Below, piece after piece: positions 17,573-26,067 of a DNA stretch of 55,620 nucleotides. Source of the DNA: Kaistella jeonii (lineage in GTDB: Bacteria > Bacteroidota > Bacteroidia > Flavobacteriales > Weeksellaceae). The notes under the pieces are model-generated. The model did no database searches. It had not been told where the DNA came from and worked only from the letters and a program-made list of their open reading frames with translations. Where the stretch lies: positions 1 to 55,620 of the forward strand of contig NZ_JSYL01000016.1 of assembly GCF_000812865.1 (NCBI RefSeq), read 5' to 3'. A program made the position numbers and the translations under genes. The stretch's first letter is position 1, and every line of letters begins with the position of its first letter.

Positions 17573-19498
17573 TTATGCATCCAGCTGCGTTCCCAAAAAC
17601 TCCCATTCCTGCAAAGCCAAATCTAAATCTGCTTTTTTCGCATTGTAAACTTCCAGAGTTTCTTCTGAGGGATTTTCTGAGGTAAAAGTTGCTTCCATTT
17701 CCTCAATTTTTAATTCGAGTTCAGAAATTTTTTCTTCTACTTTCTTAATTTTATTTTGAATATTTTTTTCTTCTTTACTCACGATAACCGGTTTTTTCTC
17801 AATAGGCTTCTCGATCTCTTTCACTGCAACAGGCTCGTTTCGCATTTCCTGTAATTTGGATTTTTCAGCAGAAACTTCGCGGATGCTTTCCTTTTGACGG
17901 AACTCCAGATAATCATTAACATCACCTAAGAATTCTTTCATTCTTCCATCACGGAATTCGAAAATTTTATCACTCAAACCTTGTAAAAATTCCCGGTCAT
18001 GAGAAATAACGATCAACGTTCCCTGGAATTTTTGCAAAGCCAGCTTGATAATTTCTTTAGACTGAATGTCCAGGTGATTCGTCGGCTCATCCATAATCAA
18101 CGTATTAAAGGGACGAAGCAACAATTTACACAAAGCCAAACGGTTACGTTCACCTCCGGAAAGGATTTTGGTTTTTTTAGAAACATCGTCTCCCTGGAAA
18201 AGGAAACTTCCCAATAAGTCACGAACTCTCGGGCGGGTTTCTTCAGTCGCAGCATCCTCTGCTTCTTCTAAAACAGTTTTGTTCGGCGTTAAAACCTCTT
18301 CCTGGTTTTGGGCAAAATATCCGATGTTCACGTTATGTCCCAGATTCCATTCACCAGAATAATCGGTAATTTCTCCGGAAAGAATTTTTGCGATCGTCGT
18401 TTTACCTTGACCATTTTGTCCTAACAAAGCGATTCGCTGTCCACGTTCGATGAAGAAATCAACCTCATCAAAAACTTGTTTATTACCGTAGGCTTTTCCT
18501 AGATTTTTAGCTTCAAAAACGACTTTTCCAGGAGTGACAGCAGGTTGAAAACGAATATTAAATTTGGAAACATCATCAGTATCGACTTCAATTCTTTCCA
18601 GTTTATCTAATTTTTTAATCAAAGACTGCGCGAAAGAAGATTTGGTTGCAGAAGCGCGGAAACGGTTGATGTTATCTTCCATCTGCTTAATTTCGACATC
18701 CTGATTTTTCTTCGCCTGAATCTGTTTCTCTTTTCGCTCTTTACTTAGCTCTAAATATTTGGTGTAGTTAGCTTTATAATCGTCAACTTTCTTATTATTG
18801 ATGTCAAATGTCCTGTTACAAACCGAAGTCATAAATTGCTTATCGTGACTTACCAAAACGATTGCTCCAGGATAATCTTTCAAAAAAGCTTCGAGCCAAA
18901 TGATCGATTCCATATCCAGGTGATTCGTTGGCTCATCGAGAAGCATCAAATCATTTTTCTGCAATAGCAGTTTCGCCAGTTCAATTCTCATTCGCCAACC
19001 TCCCGAAAATTCATCGGTGATCTTATGAAAATCATCAGCTTTAAAACCTAATCCTAATAAGACTTTCTCTACATCACCTTCTAAATTATAAGCATCATAA
19101 TGCATCAAAAGATCATTCAATTCCGTCATTCTATGAATTAAATTTTCATAGTAATCACTTTCGTAATCAGTTCTTGTGACCATTTGCTCATTCACGTCAT
19201 CGAGCTCGTTTTTCATCGCGTTGATGGCTTCAAAAGCTTGCAACGTTTCATTCCAAACGGTACGACCTTTTACAAAATCTAAATCTTGCTTTAAAAACCC
19301 GATCGTAACGACTCCTTCCTGAATAATACTGCCTTCGTAGAAATTAATTTCACCTGTAAGCATCTTTAACAAAGTAGATTTACCTGCTCCATTTTTCCCT
19401 ACCAAACCAATCTTATCATCTTTTTTGATGGTAAAATTGACGTTTTGAAAAAGGTAATTTCCTGAATGATGAAGACCTAAACTTTGAACCGAAATCAT
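17573..19498 (-). CDS. ABC-F family ATPase
   Basis: 641 residues with two ATP-binding cassettes and no membrane part, so a soluble, ribosome-associated ABC-F protein (translation factor or antibiotic-protection class). Cassette 1 has the P-loop GKNGAGKST near 35, then SGGWRMRIELAKLL and DEPTNHLD. Cassette 2 has GQNGQGKTT, SGGERNRLALCKLL and DEPTNHLD. The inter-cassette linker is charged and helical, and a Lys/Glu-rich coiled coil with a Uup-like C-terminal extension runs from about 545 to 641. The housekeeping form cannot be distinguished from resistance types by eye. Confidence 0.9.
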   Translation of the reverse strand: MISVQSLGLHHSGNYLFQNVNFTIKKDDKIGLVGKNGAGKSTLLKMLTGEINFYEGSIIQEGVVTIGFLKQDLDFVKGRTVWNETLQAFEAINAMKNELDDVNEQMVTRTDYESDYYENLIHRMTELNDLLMHYDAYNLEGDVEKVLLGLGFKADDFHKITDEFSGGWRMRIELAKLLLQKNDLMLLDEPTNHLDMESIIWLEAFLKDYPGAIVLVSHDKQFMTSVCNRTFDINNKKVDDYKANYTKYLELSKERKEKQIQAKKNQDVEIKQMEDNINRFRASATKSSFAQSLIKKLDKLERIEVDTDDVSKFNIRFQPAVTPGKVVFEAKNLGKAYGNKQVFDEVDFFIERGQRIALLGQNGQGKTTIAKILSGEITDYSGEWNLGHNVNIGYFAQNQEEVLTPNKTVLEEAEDAATEETRPRVRDLLGSFLFQGDDVSKKTKILSGGERNRLALCKLLLRPFNTLIMDEPTNHLDIQSKEIIKLALQKFQGTLIVISHDREFLQGLSDKIFEFRDGRMKEFLGDVNDYLEFRQKESIREVSAEKSKLQEMRNEPVAVKEIEKPIEKKPVIVSKEEKNIQNKIKKVEEKISELELKIEEMEATFTSENPSEETLEVYNAKKADLDLALQEWEFLGTQLDA

Positions 19499-19536
19499 AG
19501 TGATGAATGCTTATAATTGTGTGAATTTTCGAGGTG

Positions 19537-19544
19537 CAAAAGTA
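19537..19544 (-). promoter_or_regulatory. -7 element of the ABC-F promoter
   Basis: TACTTTTG on the minus strand matches TAnnTTTG. It lies about 40 bases before the ABC-F start, the spacing expected for a short leader. The -33 element is weak. Confidence 0.5.
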
Positions 19545-19698
19545 GTGAAACTAATTGAATTACTGAACGTTTTTGAATAAGATGAAATTTTATTTCATGA
19601 AGATTATACTTGACTTTATTAATGCACAACCTTTAAAATCCATATTCAAAACCTCACGAAAAAGCCTGTCATTTTTTTAGTAATCACGCGATTCCCAT

Positions 19699-19780
19699 AA
19701 AAAAAGAATCCACTGATGAAGGTGGATTCTAAAAACACAAATGATGAAAAAAAATTATTCTTTGCTATTAACAGCATTGA
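19699..19780 (-). ncRNA. Putative small RNA, tandem copy 1
   Basis: On the minus strand: -33 TTTTG (19818-19814), an 18-base spacer, -7 TAATCTTTGC (19795-19786), then about 80 bases containing a small hairpin around TGCT...AGCA. A constant segment with TTTTTTTTCATCATTTGTG follows. The end is an intrinsic terminator: agaatccac (19705-19713) with gtggattct (19722-19730), then a T-run. Copy 2 repeats the design 170 bases away. No conserved protein is encoded. The start point is inferred from the promoter; transcription has not been shown. Confidence 0.5.
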
Positions 19781-19867
19781 ATGTCGCAAAGATTAGTATT
19801 ATTCTTTACATAACAAAATTATTTTGTATTTATTTTAAAAATAATTGCAAATTTTGATATTAATAAC

Positions 19868-19951
19868 AAAAAAAAGAATCCACTGATGAAAGTGGATTCT
19901 AAAAACACAAATGATGAAAAAAAATTTATTCTATGCCCTTGTGAGCATTTG
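19868..19951 (-). ncRNA. Putative small RNA, tandem copy 2
   Basis: Same layout as copy 1: -33 TTTTG (19990-19986), an 18-base spacer, -7 CAATATTTGC (19967-19958), a hairpin ATGCTC-ACAA-GGGCAT differing in sequence but keeping a stem, the constant segment, and the terminator agaatccac/gtggattct (19875-19883 with 19892-19900) plus a T-run. The terminator and constant segment agree with copy 1 at 55 of 56 positions, while the 5' part has diverged. Confidence 0.5.
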
Positions 19952-20058
19952 AACACTGCAAATATTGGATATATTTTTAACATACCAAAACTTTTTTCAA
20001 ATTATTTTCAAATATATGATATAGAACATTTGAATTGAACAATAGGTTTGCTGACTTC

Positions 20059-20095
20059 TGAGCGGATTCAAAAACACAAATAGTAAAAAAAAAAA
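20059..20095 (-). repeat. Decayed third copy of the small-RNA unit
   Basis: gcggattcaaaaacacaaat (20062-20081) plus an A-run aligns with the terminator-proximal constant part of the two upstream units at the same ~170-base period. The terminator stem is broken (only gcggattc remains) and no promoter pair is evident. It is probably a remnant. Confidence 0.45.
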
Positions 20096-20301
20096 TTTAA
20101 CCAATAACACATAATTTACGTGGTATTATTCGTTAAATAACTTAAAACTTATTTTTTAATCTGAAAGCTAGACAGTTATACCATTCTATCAGTGAGATGC
20201 CAGAAGTTCTTATCATCAAAGCATTTCTTAAGAGCCGTTAAAAAAATACTTTTTGTCACAGAAAAAAATCTATTTTTGCGCCAATAATAAATATATTTTT
20301 T
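20096..20301. other. Rest of the ABC-F/PEGA gap
   Basis: AT-rich, with no gene. The last 55 bases hold the promoter of the PEGA lipoprotein. Nothing else is recognised. Confidence 0.5.
20251..20279 (+). promoter_or_regulatory. Promoter of the PEGA lipoprotein
   Basis: -33-like TTTTG (20251-20255) and -7 TATTTTTGC (20271-20279) are 15 bases apart. The -7 is a full TAnnTTTG match and lies about 22 bases before the start codon. Confidence 0.5.
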
Positions 20302-20682
20302 ATGAACAAAATTCTATCTTATGCTTTTGTTGCTGTTGTGAGTATTTCCATGACCTCATGCGCAACGATTTTTACAGGAACCAAAGATCCCATCACTTTT
20401 AATTCGACGCCCGAAGGTGCGAAAATTTTTCATCAAGGCGTAGAAAAATGCACGACTCCTTGTACCGCAGAGATTACCCGATCATTAGGAAAACAAATGA
20501 TTGAAGTTAAAAAAGAAGGCTACGAAAATAAGGAGTTGCAACTGCAAAAGGAGTTTAATCCGGTTACTTTGCTAAATATTCTTCTTGGTGGAGTTATAGG
20601 TATTGGTATTGATTTAGGAACGGGTTCGTTTGTAAAATATAATCCAAAAACTTACAGCATTGAGTTAGCACCGAAACAGTAA
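20302..20682 (+). CDS. PEGA-domain lipoprotein
   Basis: 126 residues with a lipobox ending at C20 (MTSC). Residues about 30-75 form a PEGA domain (FNSTPEGAKIFHQGVEKCTTPC...), a small beta fold seen on cell-surface proteins. A Gly-rich hydrophobic stretch (LLGGVIGIGIDLGTG, about 93-108) then suggests membrane contact. Function unknown. Monocistronic, with its own promoter and a shared terminator. Confidence 0.8.
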   Translation: MNKILSYAFVAVVSISMTSCATIFTGTKDPITFNSTPEGAKIFHQGVEKCTTPCTAEITRSLGKQMIEVKKEGYENKELQLQKEFNPVTLLNILLGGVIGIGIDLGTGSFVKYNPKTYSIELAPKQ

Positions 20683-20703
20683 TCTGAAGTTCGGTCCAAA
20701 AAC

Positions 20704-20740
20704 AAAACCGTCCATTTGAAAATTTCGAATGGACGGTTTT
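20704..20740. terminator. Bidirectional terminator between PEGA gene and clpB
   Basis: aaaaccgtccatt (20704-20716) pairs perfectly with aatggacggtttt (20728-20740), with A and T tracts on both sides. It lies between convergent genes. Confidence 0.8.
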
Positions 20741-20767
20741 TACTGAAAATTAATTTGAATGTGTTAT

Positions 20768-23359
20768 TTATTCCGTAGGTCGGAAAACCAAACCACTTTC
20801 ATCGAAATAATCAAGTGTAATTCGATCGCCATCGTTTACATGTCCTGCGAGGATTTCTTTCGACAGTTTATTTAAAACTTCCTGCTGCAAAACTCTTTTC
20901 AAAGGTCTTGCGCCAAAACTCGGATCGTAACCTTTGTTCGTGATGTATTTAATCGCATCTTCTGTGGCGGTCATGATAATGCCGCGTTTTGCCAACATAT
21001 CATTGAATCCACGTAACTGATAGTGCACGATTTTGCCGATTTCTTTTTTGTTCAAAGGCTGGAAAAGTACGGTTTCATCAATTCTATTTAAAAACTCTGG
21101 TCGCAAAGTCTGTTTTAATAAAGTGAAAACTTCCTCTTTCGTTTTCTCAACAATCTGTTCCACATTATCATCAGTAATTTTTTCGAAATTTTCCTGAATC
21201 AAATGTGATCCTAAATTAGAGGTCATAATGATAATCGAATTTTTAAAATTCACGACTCTCCCTTTATTATCAGTTAATCTACCATCATCTAAAACCTGCA
21301 GAAGCGTATTGAAAACATCTGGATGCGCTTTTTCAATTTCGTCTAAAAGCACCACAGAATAAGGTCTTCTTCGAACAGCCTCCGTTAATTGACCACCTTC
21401 ATCATAACCAACATATCCGGGAGGAGCACCAACCAATCGCGATACAGAATGTCTTTCCTGATATTCACTCATGTCAATTCTCGTCATATTATTTTCATCA
21501 TCGAACAGATATTCTGCGAGTGCTTTTGCCAATTCGGTTTTTCCCACTCCGGTCGTACCGAGGAATAAGAAACTTCCGATGGGTTTTTTTTCGTCACTCA
21601 ATCCGGCACGATTTCTTCTGATCGCATCAGCAATAGAAGTGATTGCTTCTTCCTGACCAACGACTCTTTTGTGCAATTCATCTTCAAGATGTAATAATTT
21701 TTCCCTTTCAGACTGAATGAGTTTGGTTACAGGAATTCCGGTCCATTTTGAAATAACTTCAGAAATATTTTCTGCCGTTACTTCTTCTTTGATCAATTCA
21801 TTTTGATGATTTTGCATCTCGAGTTCGAGTTTCTGCAAATCAGCTTCTTTTTCTTTTATTTTTCCATATTGAATTTCTGCAACTTTGGCATAATCTCCAA
21901 TTCTGGAAGCTCTCTCCGCTTCTAATTTCAAAGCTTCGATATCTTTTTTAATGGAAGTTAGATCTTCAGATTTTTGTTTTTCCTTCAACCATTTCGCATT
22001 GATCTCGTTTCGCTCCTCCGAAATTTTTGAAATATCTTCTTTTAAATGCTGGACTTTAACGTCATTCCCCTCTCTCGAAATGGCGGCTAATTCAATTTCC
22101 ATCTGCATTAATTTCCGATCCAAAACGTCGAGTGCCTCAGGTTTTGAATTGATCTCCATCCGTAATTTTGCAGAAGCTTCATCAATTAAATCGATGGCTT
22201 TATCCGGTAAAAACCGGTCAGAAATGTATCGTTGAGATTGCTCGACTGCAGCAATAATTGCTTCATCTTTGATCCGAACTTTGTGGTGAGCTTCATATTT
22301 ATCTTTAATTCCACGCAAAATAGAAATCGCCGATTCGGTATCCGGTTCTAAAACCATTACTTTCTGGAAACGTCTTTCTAAGGCTTTATCTTTTTCAAAA
22401 TATTTTTGATATTCATTTAAAGTTGTCGCACCGATCGCTCTGAGTTCTCCTCTTGCCAAAGCCGGTTTCAAAATATTGGCAGCATCCATCGCGCCATCTC
22501 CGCCTCCTGCTCCGACTAAAGTGTGAATTTCATCGATGAAGAGAATAATTTGGCCATCAGATTGAATAACTTCATTGATAACTGATTTCAATCGCTCTTC
22601 AAACTCGCCTTTGTATTTTGCACCGGCAATTAATGCACCCATATCTAAAGAGTACAATGTTTTGTCCTGCAAATTTTCGGGAATATCACCGGAAATAATT
22701 CGGTGTGCAATTCCTTCTGCGATCGCAGTTTTACCAACGCCGGGTTCTCCAATTAAAATCGGATTATTTTTGGTTCTTCGGGAAAGGATTTGCAAAACAC
22801 GACGGATCTCCTCATCTCTTCCAATTACAGGATCGAGTTTTCCTTCCGCGGCGAGTTCATTGAAATTTTTCGCGTATTTATTTAAACTTTGGTAGGTTTC
22901 TTCTGAACTTGCCGAAGTTGCTTTTGATCCTTTTCTTATTTCTTTGATGGCCATTTCTAAACCGCTTTTCGTAATACCCATGTCTTTGAGCATTTTCGAC
23001 ACTTCAGAATTTACATCCAAAAGAGAAAGCCAGAGATGTTCGATGGTTACAAATTCATCGCCCATTTTCTTGGCGACATTCGGTGCATCGAGCAAAACTT
23101 TATTGGCTGTTTGTGATAAGTAAATGTTTCCACCTTCTACTTTTGGTAATTTTTCGAGGTTGCTTCGGTTTCTTTCTCTTACGAGAGTTAATTCTGCTTC
23201 TGATTTCTTTAATAAAAATTCAGAAATATTTTCGTCAACCTGAAAAATTCCCTCCAGTAAATGTTGGGGTTCGATACTTTGGTTGCCAAATTCCATTGCA
23301 ATCTGCTGTGCTTTTTGAATAGCTTCCTGAGATTTTACTGTAAATTGATTTAAGTTCAT
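20768..23359 (-). CDS. clpB: ClpB disaggregase
   Basis: An AAA+ chaperone that rescues aggregated protein together with DnaK. Its 863 residues have the full ClpB layout: an N-domain starting MNLNQFTVKSQEAIQKAQ, a first AAA+ module (GEPGVGKTAIAEG; LFIDEIHTLVGAGG), a long coiled-coil middle domain (about 410-530) and a second AAA+ module (LGTTGVGKTELAKALAEYLF; VVLLDEIEKAHPDVF). The C-terminus has RPLKRVLQQEV. Complete and ordinary. No classical CIRCE element was seen upstream. Confidence 0.96.
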   Translation of the reverse strand: MNLNQFTVKSQEAIQKAQQIAMEFGNQSIEPQHLLEGIFQVDENISEFLLKKSEAELTLVRERNRSNLEKLPKVEGGNIYLSQTANKVLLDAPNVAKKMGDEFVTIEHLWLSLLDVNSEVSKMLKDMGITKSGLEMAIKEIRKGSKATSASSEETYQSLNKYAKNFNELAAEGKLDPVIGRDEEIRRVLQILSRRTKNNPILIGEPGVGKTAIAEGIAHRIISGDIPENLQDKTLYSLDMGALIAGAKYKGEFEERLKSVINEVIQSDGQIILFIDEIHTLVGAGGGDGAMDAANILKPALARGELRAIGATTLNEYQKYFEKDKALERRFQKVMVLEPDTESAISILRGIKDKYEAHHKVRIKDEAIIAAVEQSQRYISDRFLPDKAIDLIDEASAKLRMEINSKPEALDVLDRKLMQMEIELAAISREGNDVKVQHLKEDISKISEERNEINAKWLKEKQKSEDLTSIKKDIEALKLEAERASRIGDYAKVAEIQYGKIKEKEADLQKLELEMQNHQNELIKEEVTAENISEVISKWTGIPVTKLIQSEREKLLHLEDELHKRVVGQEEAITSIADAIRRNRAGLSDEKKPIGSFLFLGTTGVGKTELAKALAEYLFDDENNMTRIDMSEYQERHSVSRLVGAPPGYVGYDEGGQLTEAVRRRPYSVVLLDEIEKAHPDVFNTLLQVLDDGRLTDNKGRVVNFKNSIIIMTSNLGSHLIQENFEKITDDNVEQIVEKTKEEVFTLLKQTLRPEFLNRIDETVLFQPLNKKEIGKIVHYQLRGFNDMLAKRGIIMTATEDAIKYITNKGYDPSFGARPLKRVLQQEVLNKLSKEILAGHVNDGDRITLDYFDESGLVFRPTE

Positions 23360-23705
23360 AACTGTAAGTTTTTATTTTTCCAGAAACAGTAAGAATTCAT
23401 AATTAATTACAAATTCCTTCTATTCCTGTTCAATCATTATTTAATTCTAAAATCTATTACACAAAAACCGTTCTTTTCAATATAATTAAATAAAATCAGT
23501 CAAAATTTCCGAATTCAATAAAACGCTAACGTAAAAATAAGTCAAAATTTCCTGATTTGCTAGATGATGGCTTTATTCAGAGACAAATTGTAGTGGTGCA
23601 TAAACTTCTTCATTAATAGAATACAACGATGATCGAAATCCTTTCTTCGTCTTTCAAAAAATAAGTATATTTGTTGGACTCACATAACCGAGATTTTAAA
23701 ACAAT
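23360..23705. other. Divergent promoter region clpB/paaE
   Basis: No gene. A 13-base direct repeat agtcaaaatttcc occurs at 23498-23510 and 23540-23552, 42 bases apart. The paaE side has a -7 box TATATTTG at 23666-23673, 33 bases before the start codon. Otherwise AT-rich. Confidence 0.5.
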
Positions 23706-24794
23706 ATGCATCATTTTCATCCATTAAAAGCAACGAAAGTATCCCGAGAAACCAACGATTGCATTCATATCGCATTCGAAATTCCGGAGAACTTAAAATA
23801 TAAATTTTCTTATAAACAAGGACAATATATTAATGTTCGATTCCTTTTTGGGGAAGAAGATCTGCGCCGAAGTTATTCTATAATCAATGCGCCTAGCGAA
23901 GATCATTCAGAACTGGAAATTTTAGTGAAGCATCTTGATCAGGGAAAAGTTTCTACTTACCTCAATCACGAATTAAAATTGGGCGACATTGTAGAAGTCA
24001 TGGCTCCTTCGGGACATTTTTATACGCACTACAATGCTACGAACGAAAAAACATATGTTGGATTAGCAGCAGGAAGCGGAATTTCGCCCGTGCTGTCAAA
24101 TTTGAAAGAAGCACTTTATCAGGAACCTAAAAGTTCCGCCTATCTGTTTTTTAGCAATAAAAGTTTGAATGAAATCATATTCAAAAAAGAAATTGATGAT
24201 TTGGTTCAAAAATTTGAGGGACGATTAAAAGTTATTTATCTGCTTTCGAGGGAAAAACATTTTGAAGATGAACTTTTTGAAGGTCGAATTTCCCCAGAAA
24301 AACTTGATCTTCTTTTTCAAAGATTTACAGATATTCCGGTTCAGGAATCGACTTATTTTATTTGTGGACCTTCGGAAATGATCAAAGGAATTGGTAATTA
24401 TCTGAAAAAGGACAAGAAAGTTCCTTCTCTGCAGGTGATGTATGAATATTACGCAGCTCCGGATGATGCAGAAAATTCTGAAATGAGCGACGAGTTTAAA
24501 GCGATCCCGAATTTAGAAAGCATGGTTACTTTGATTATTGATGATGATGAATACTCATTTCACCTTAATTCCAAGAAAAAAAGCATTTTAGACCAGGCTT
24601 TAGATGATAAACTTCCGGTTCCATTTGCTTGTAAAGGCGGAGTATGCTGTACATGCAAAGCACAGGTCATGGAAGGAGAAGTATTTATGGAGAAAAATTT
24701 CGCTTTAACCGATGATGAAGTCGCGCGAGGTTTTGTATTAACGTGTCAATGTCATCCGACGACCAATGTGGTGATGTTGAATTATGATGTTTAA
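23706..24794 (+). CDS. paaE: Phenylacetyl-CoA epoxidase reductase subunit PaaE
   Basis: Passes electrons from NAD(P)H to the di-iron epoxidase PaaA. 362 residues: a ferredoxin-reductase-type FAD domain (RRSYSII near 55-61), an NAD domain (GLAAGSGISPVLS; FICGPSEMI), and a C-terminal plant-type [2Fe-2S] ferredoxin with C309, C314, C317 (CKGGVCCTC) and C347. First gene of a short operon with a TAnnTTTG promoter. Other members of the reductase family look similar, but the neighbouring paaA supports this call. Confidence 0.9.
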   Translation: MHHFHPLKATKVSRETNDCIHIAFEIPENLKYKFSYKQGQYINVRFLFGEEDLRRSYSIINAPSEDHSELEILVKHLDQGKVSTYLNHELKLGDIVEVMAPSGHFYTHYNATNEKTYVGLAAGSGISPVLSNLKEALYQEPKSSAYLFFSNKSLNEIIFKKEIDDLVQKFEGRLKVIYLLSREKHFEDELFEGRISPEKLDLLFQRFTDIPVQESTYFICGPSEMIKGIGNYLKKDKKVPSLQVMYEYYAAPDDAENSEMSDEFKAIPNLESMVTLIIDDDEYSFHLNSKKKSILDQALDDKLPVPFACKGGVCCTCKAQVMEGEVFMEKNFALTDDEVARGFVLTCQCHPTTNVVMLNYDV

Positions 24795-24816
24795 AGGAAA
24801 TTTAAAAAATTAAGTC

Positions 24817-25074
24817 ATGGCAAACTGGAAATTTATTACACTTATCGAAGTTGATAAAGAATGTAAAATCGAAGGCATCAATATTTGGAACCATTACTGG
24901 AACTGTTCTGAAAGGAAAATCGAAGTAATTGGTCCTTTGAGCGGAAATCCCTATTTGTTTAATAAATACGAAATAAAAAGTCCCGAGAAAACTATCACTT
25001 TTGTGGTAGGTGAATTTTCAGAAGGTCGCATCGGTCTTTATGTACCGGAAGAAATCGCGATAGTTTCCAATTAA
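24817..25074 (+). CDS. Unknown protein inside the paa operon
   Basis: 85 residues, not recognised. Mixed alpha/beta, with no signal peptide or membrane helix: NIWNHYWNCSERKIEVIGPL in the middle, and a strand-rich end (TITFVVGEFSEGRIGLYVPEE). It lies 22 bases after paaE and 35 before paaA on the same strand, so it is probably co-expressed. It is not PaaB or PaaD by sequence: no PaaB-like N-terminus and no Cys cluster. A role in phenylacetate breakdown is only guilt by association. Confidence 0.65.
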   Translation: MANWKFITLIEVDKECKIEGINIWNHYWNCSERKIEVIGPLSGNPYLFNKYEIKSPEKTITFVVGEFSEGRIGLYVPEEIAIVSN

Positions 25075-25109
25075 AAGGGTTTATTTAAAATAATATTAAA
25101 GCAATTATT

Positions 25110-26054
25110 ATGAATCAAGAAAAATTTTTAGAATACGTACAGGCAGAAAATAAAGTAGAACCGAAAGATGTTATGCCCGATGATTACAGAAAATTACTGG
25201 TTCGCCAGATCTCGCAACATGGTCATTCCGAAATTGTAGGAATGCTGCCGGAAGCAAACTGGATCTCCCGGGCGCCGACTTTGAGAAGAAAAATGGCGCT
25301 TTTGGCAAAAATTCAGGATGAAGCGGGTCATGGTTTATATTTATACGCTGCAACAGAAACTTTGAGCAACGGCGAAATCGCTGCAGACAGAGATTCCACT
25401 TATAATGATATGCTTTCCGGTAAAGCAAAATACTCTAGCATCTTTAATTATCCTGCGCTTTCCTGGGCAGATATTGGCGCAATTGGCTGGCTCGTTGATG
25501 GCGCTGCGATCATGAATCAGGTCATGTTGATGGGAAATTCTTACGGTCCCTACTCCAGAGCGATGGTGAGAATTTGTAAAGAAGAATCTTTTCACCAAAG
25601 ACAGGGTTATGAAATTTTGATGACGCTTTGCCGCGGAACCAAAGAACAGAAAGATTTGGCGCAAGAAGCTTTAAACCGTTTTTGGTGGCCTGCTTTGATG
25701 ATGTTCGGACCAAATGACGCTGATTCGCCTAACTCTCAAAAATCAATGAATTATAGAGTGAAAAGAGAAAGCAATGATGATCTTCGTCAAAGATTTGTTG
25801 ATGTTACGGTATCTCAAGCAGATTTTCTTGGACTAAAAGTTCCGGATGAAAACTTAAAATGGAATGAGGAAACTCAACATTACGATTTCGGGGAATTACC
25901 TTGGGATGAATTCATGGAAGTTTTAAAAGGAAATGGACCTTGCAACAAAAAACGTTTGGAGACCAAGAGAAAAGCACAGCGTGAACATTCCTGGGTAAAA
26001 GATGCTGCGATGGCGTTTGCTGCAAATATGAAGATAGAAACTGCAAATCATTAA
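25110..26054 (+). CDS. paaA: Phenylacetyl-CoA epoxidase catalytic subunit PaaA
   Basis: The di-iron monooxygenase subunit that epoxidises the ring of phenylacetyl-CoA. 314 residues with the ferritin-like carboxylate ligands visible in [20 protein letters not shown] (E and H of an ExxH motif) and, later, [16 protein letters not shown] (second ExxH). Also [16 protein letters not shown] and [10 protein letters not shown] are typical of PaaA. The enzyme normally works with PaaB, C, D and E. Only PaaE is encoded here, and the next gene 13 bases on is hutG. Confidence 0.93.
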   Translation: MNQEKFLEYVQAENKVEPKDVMPDDYRKLLVRQISQHGHSEIVGMLPEANWISRAPTLRRKMALLAKIQDEAGHGLYLYAATETLSNGEIAADRDSTYNDMLSGKAKYSSIFNYPALSWADIGAIGWLVDGAAIMNQVMLMGNSYGPYSRAMVRICKEESFHQRQGYEILMTLCRGTKEQKDLAQEALNRFWWPALMMFGPNDADSPNSQKSMNYRVKRESNDDLRQRFVDVTVSQADFLGLKVPDENLKWNEETQHYDFGELPWDEFMEVLKGNGPCNKKRLETKRKAQREHSWVKDAAMAFAANMKIETANH

Positions 26055-26067
26055 ACTAAAAAAATAT

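Noticed and set aside
19741..19857. 38-codon hydrophobic peptide MMKKNYSLLL..., possible type I toxin
   Set aside because: The corresponding frame in the adjacent unit stops after 13 codons and the third copy lacks the ATG, while the minus-strand terminator and promoter geometry are kept in both main copies. Retained only as an alternative to the small-RNA reading.
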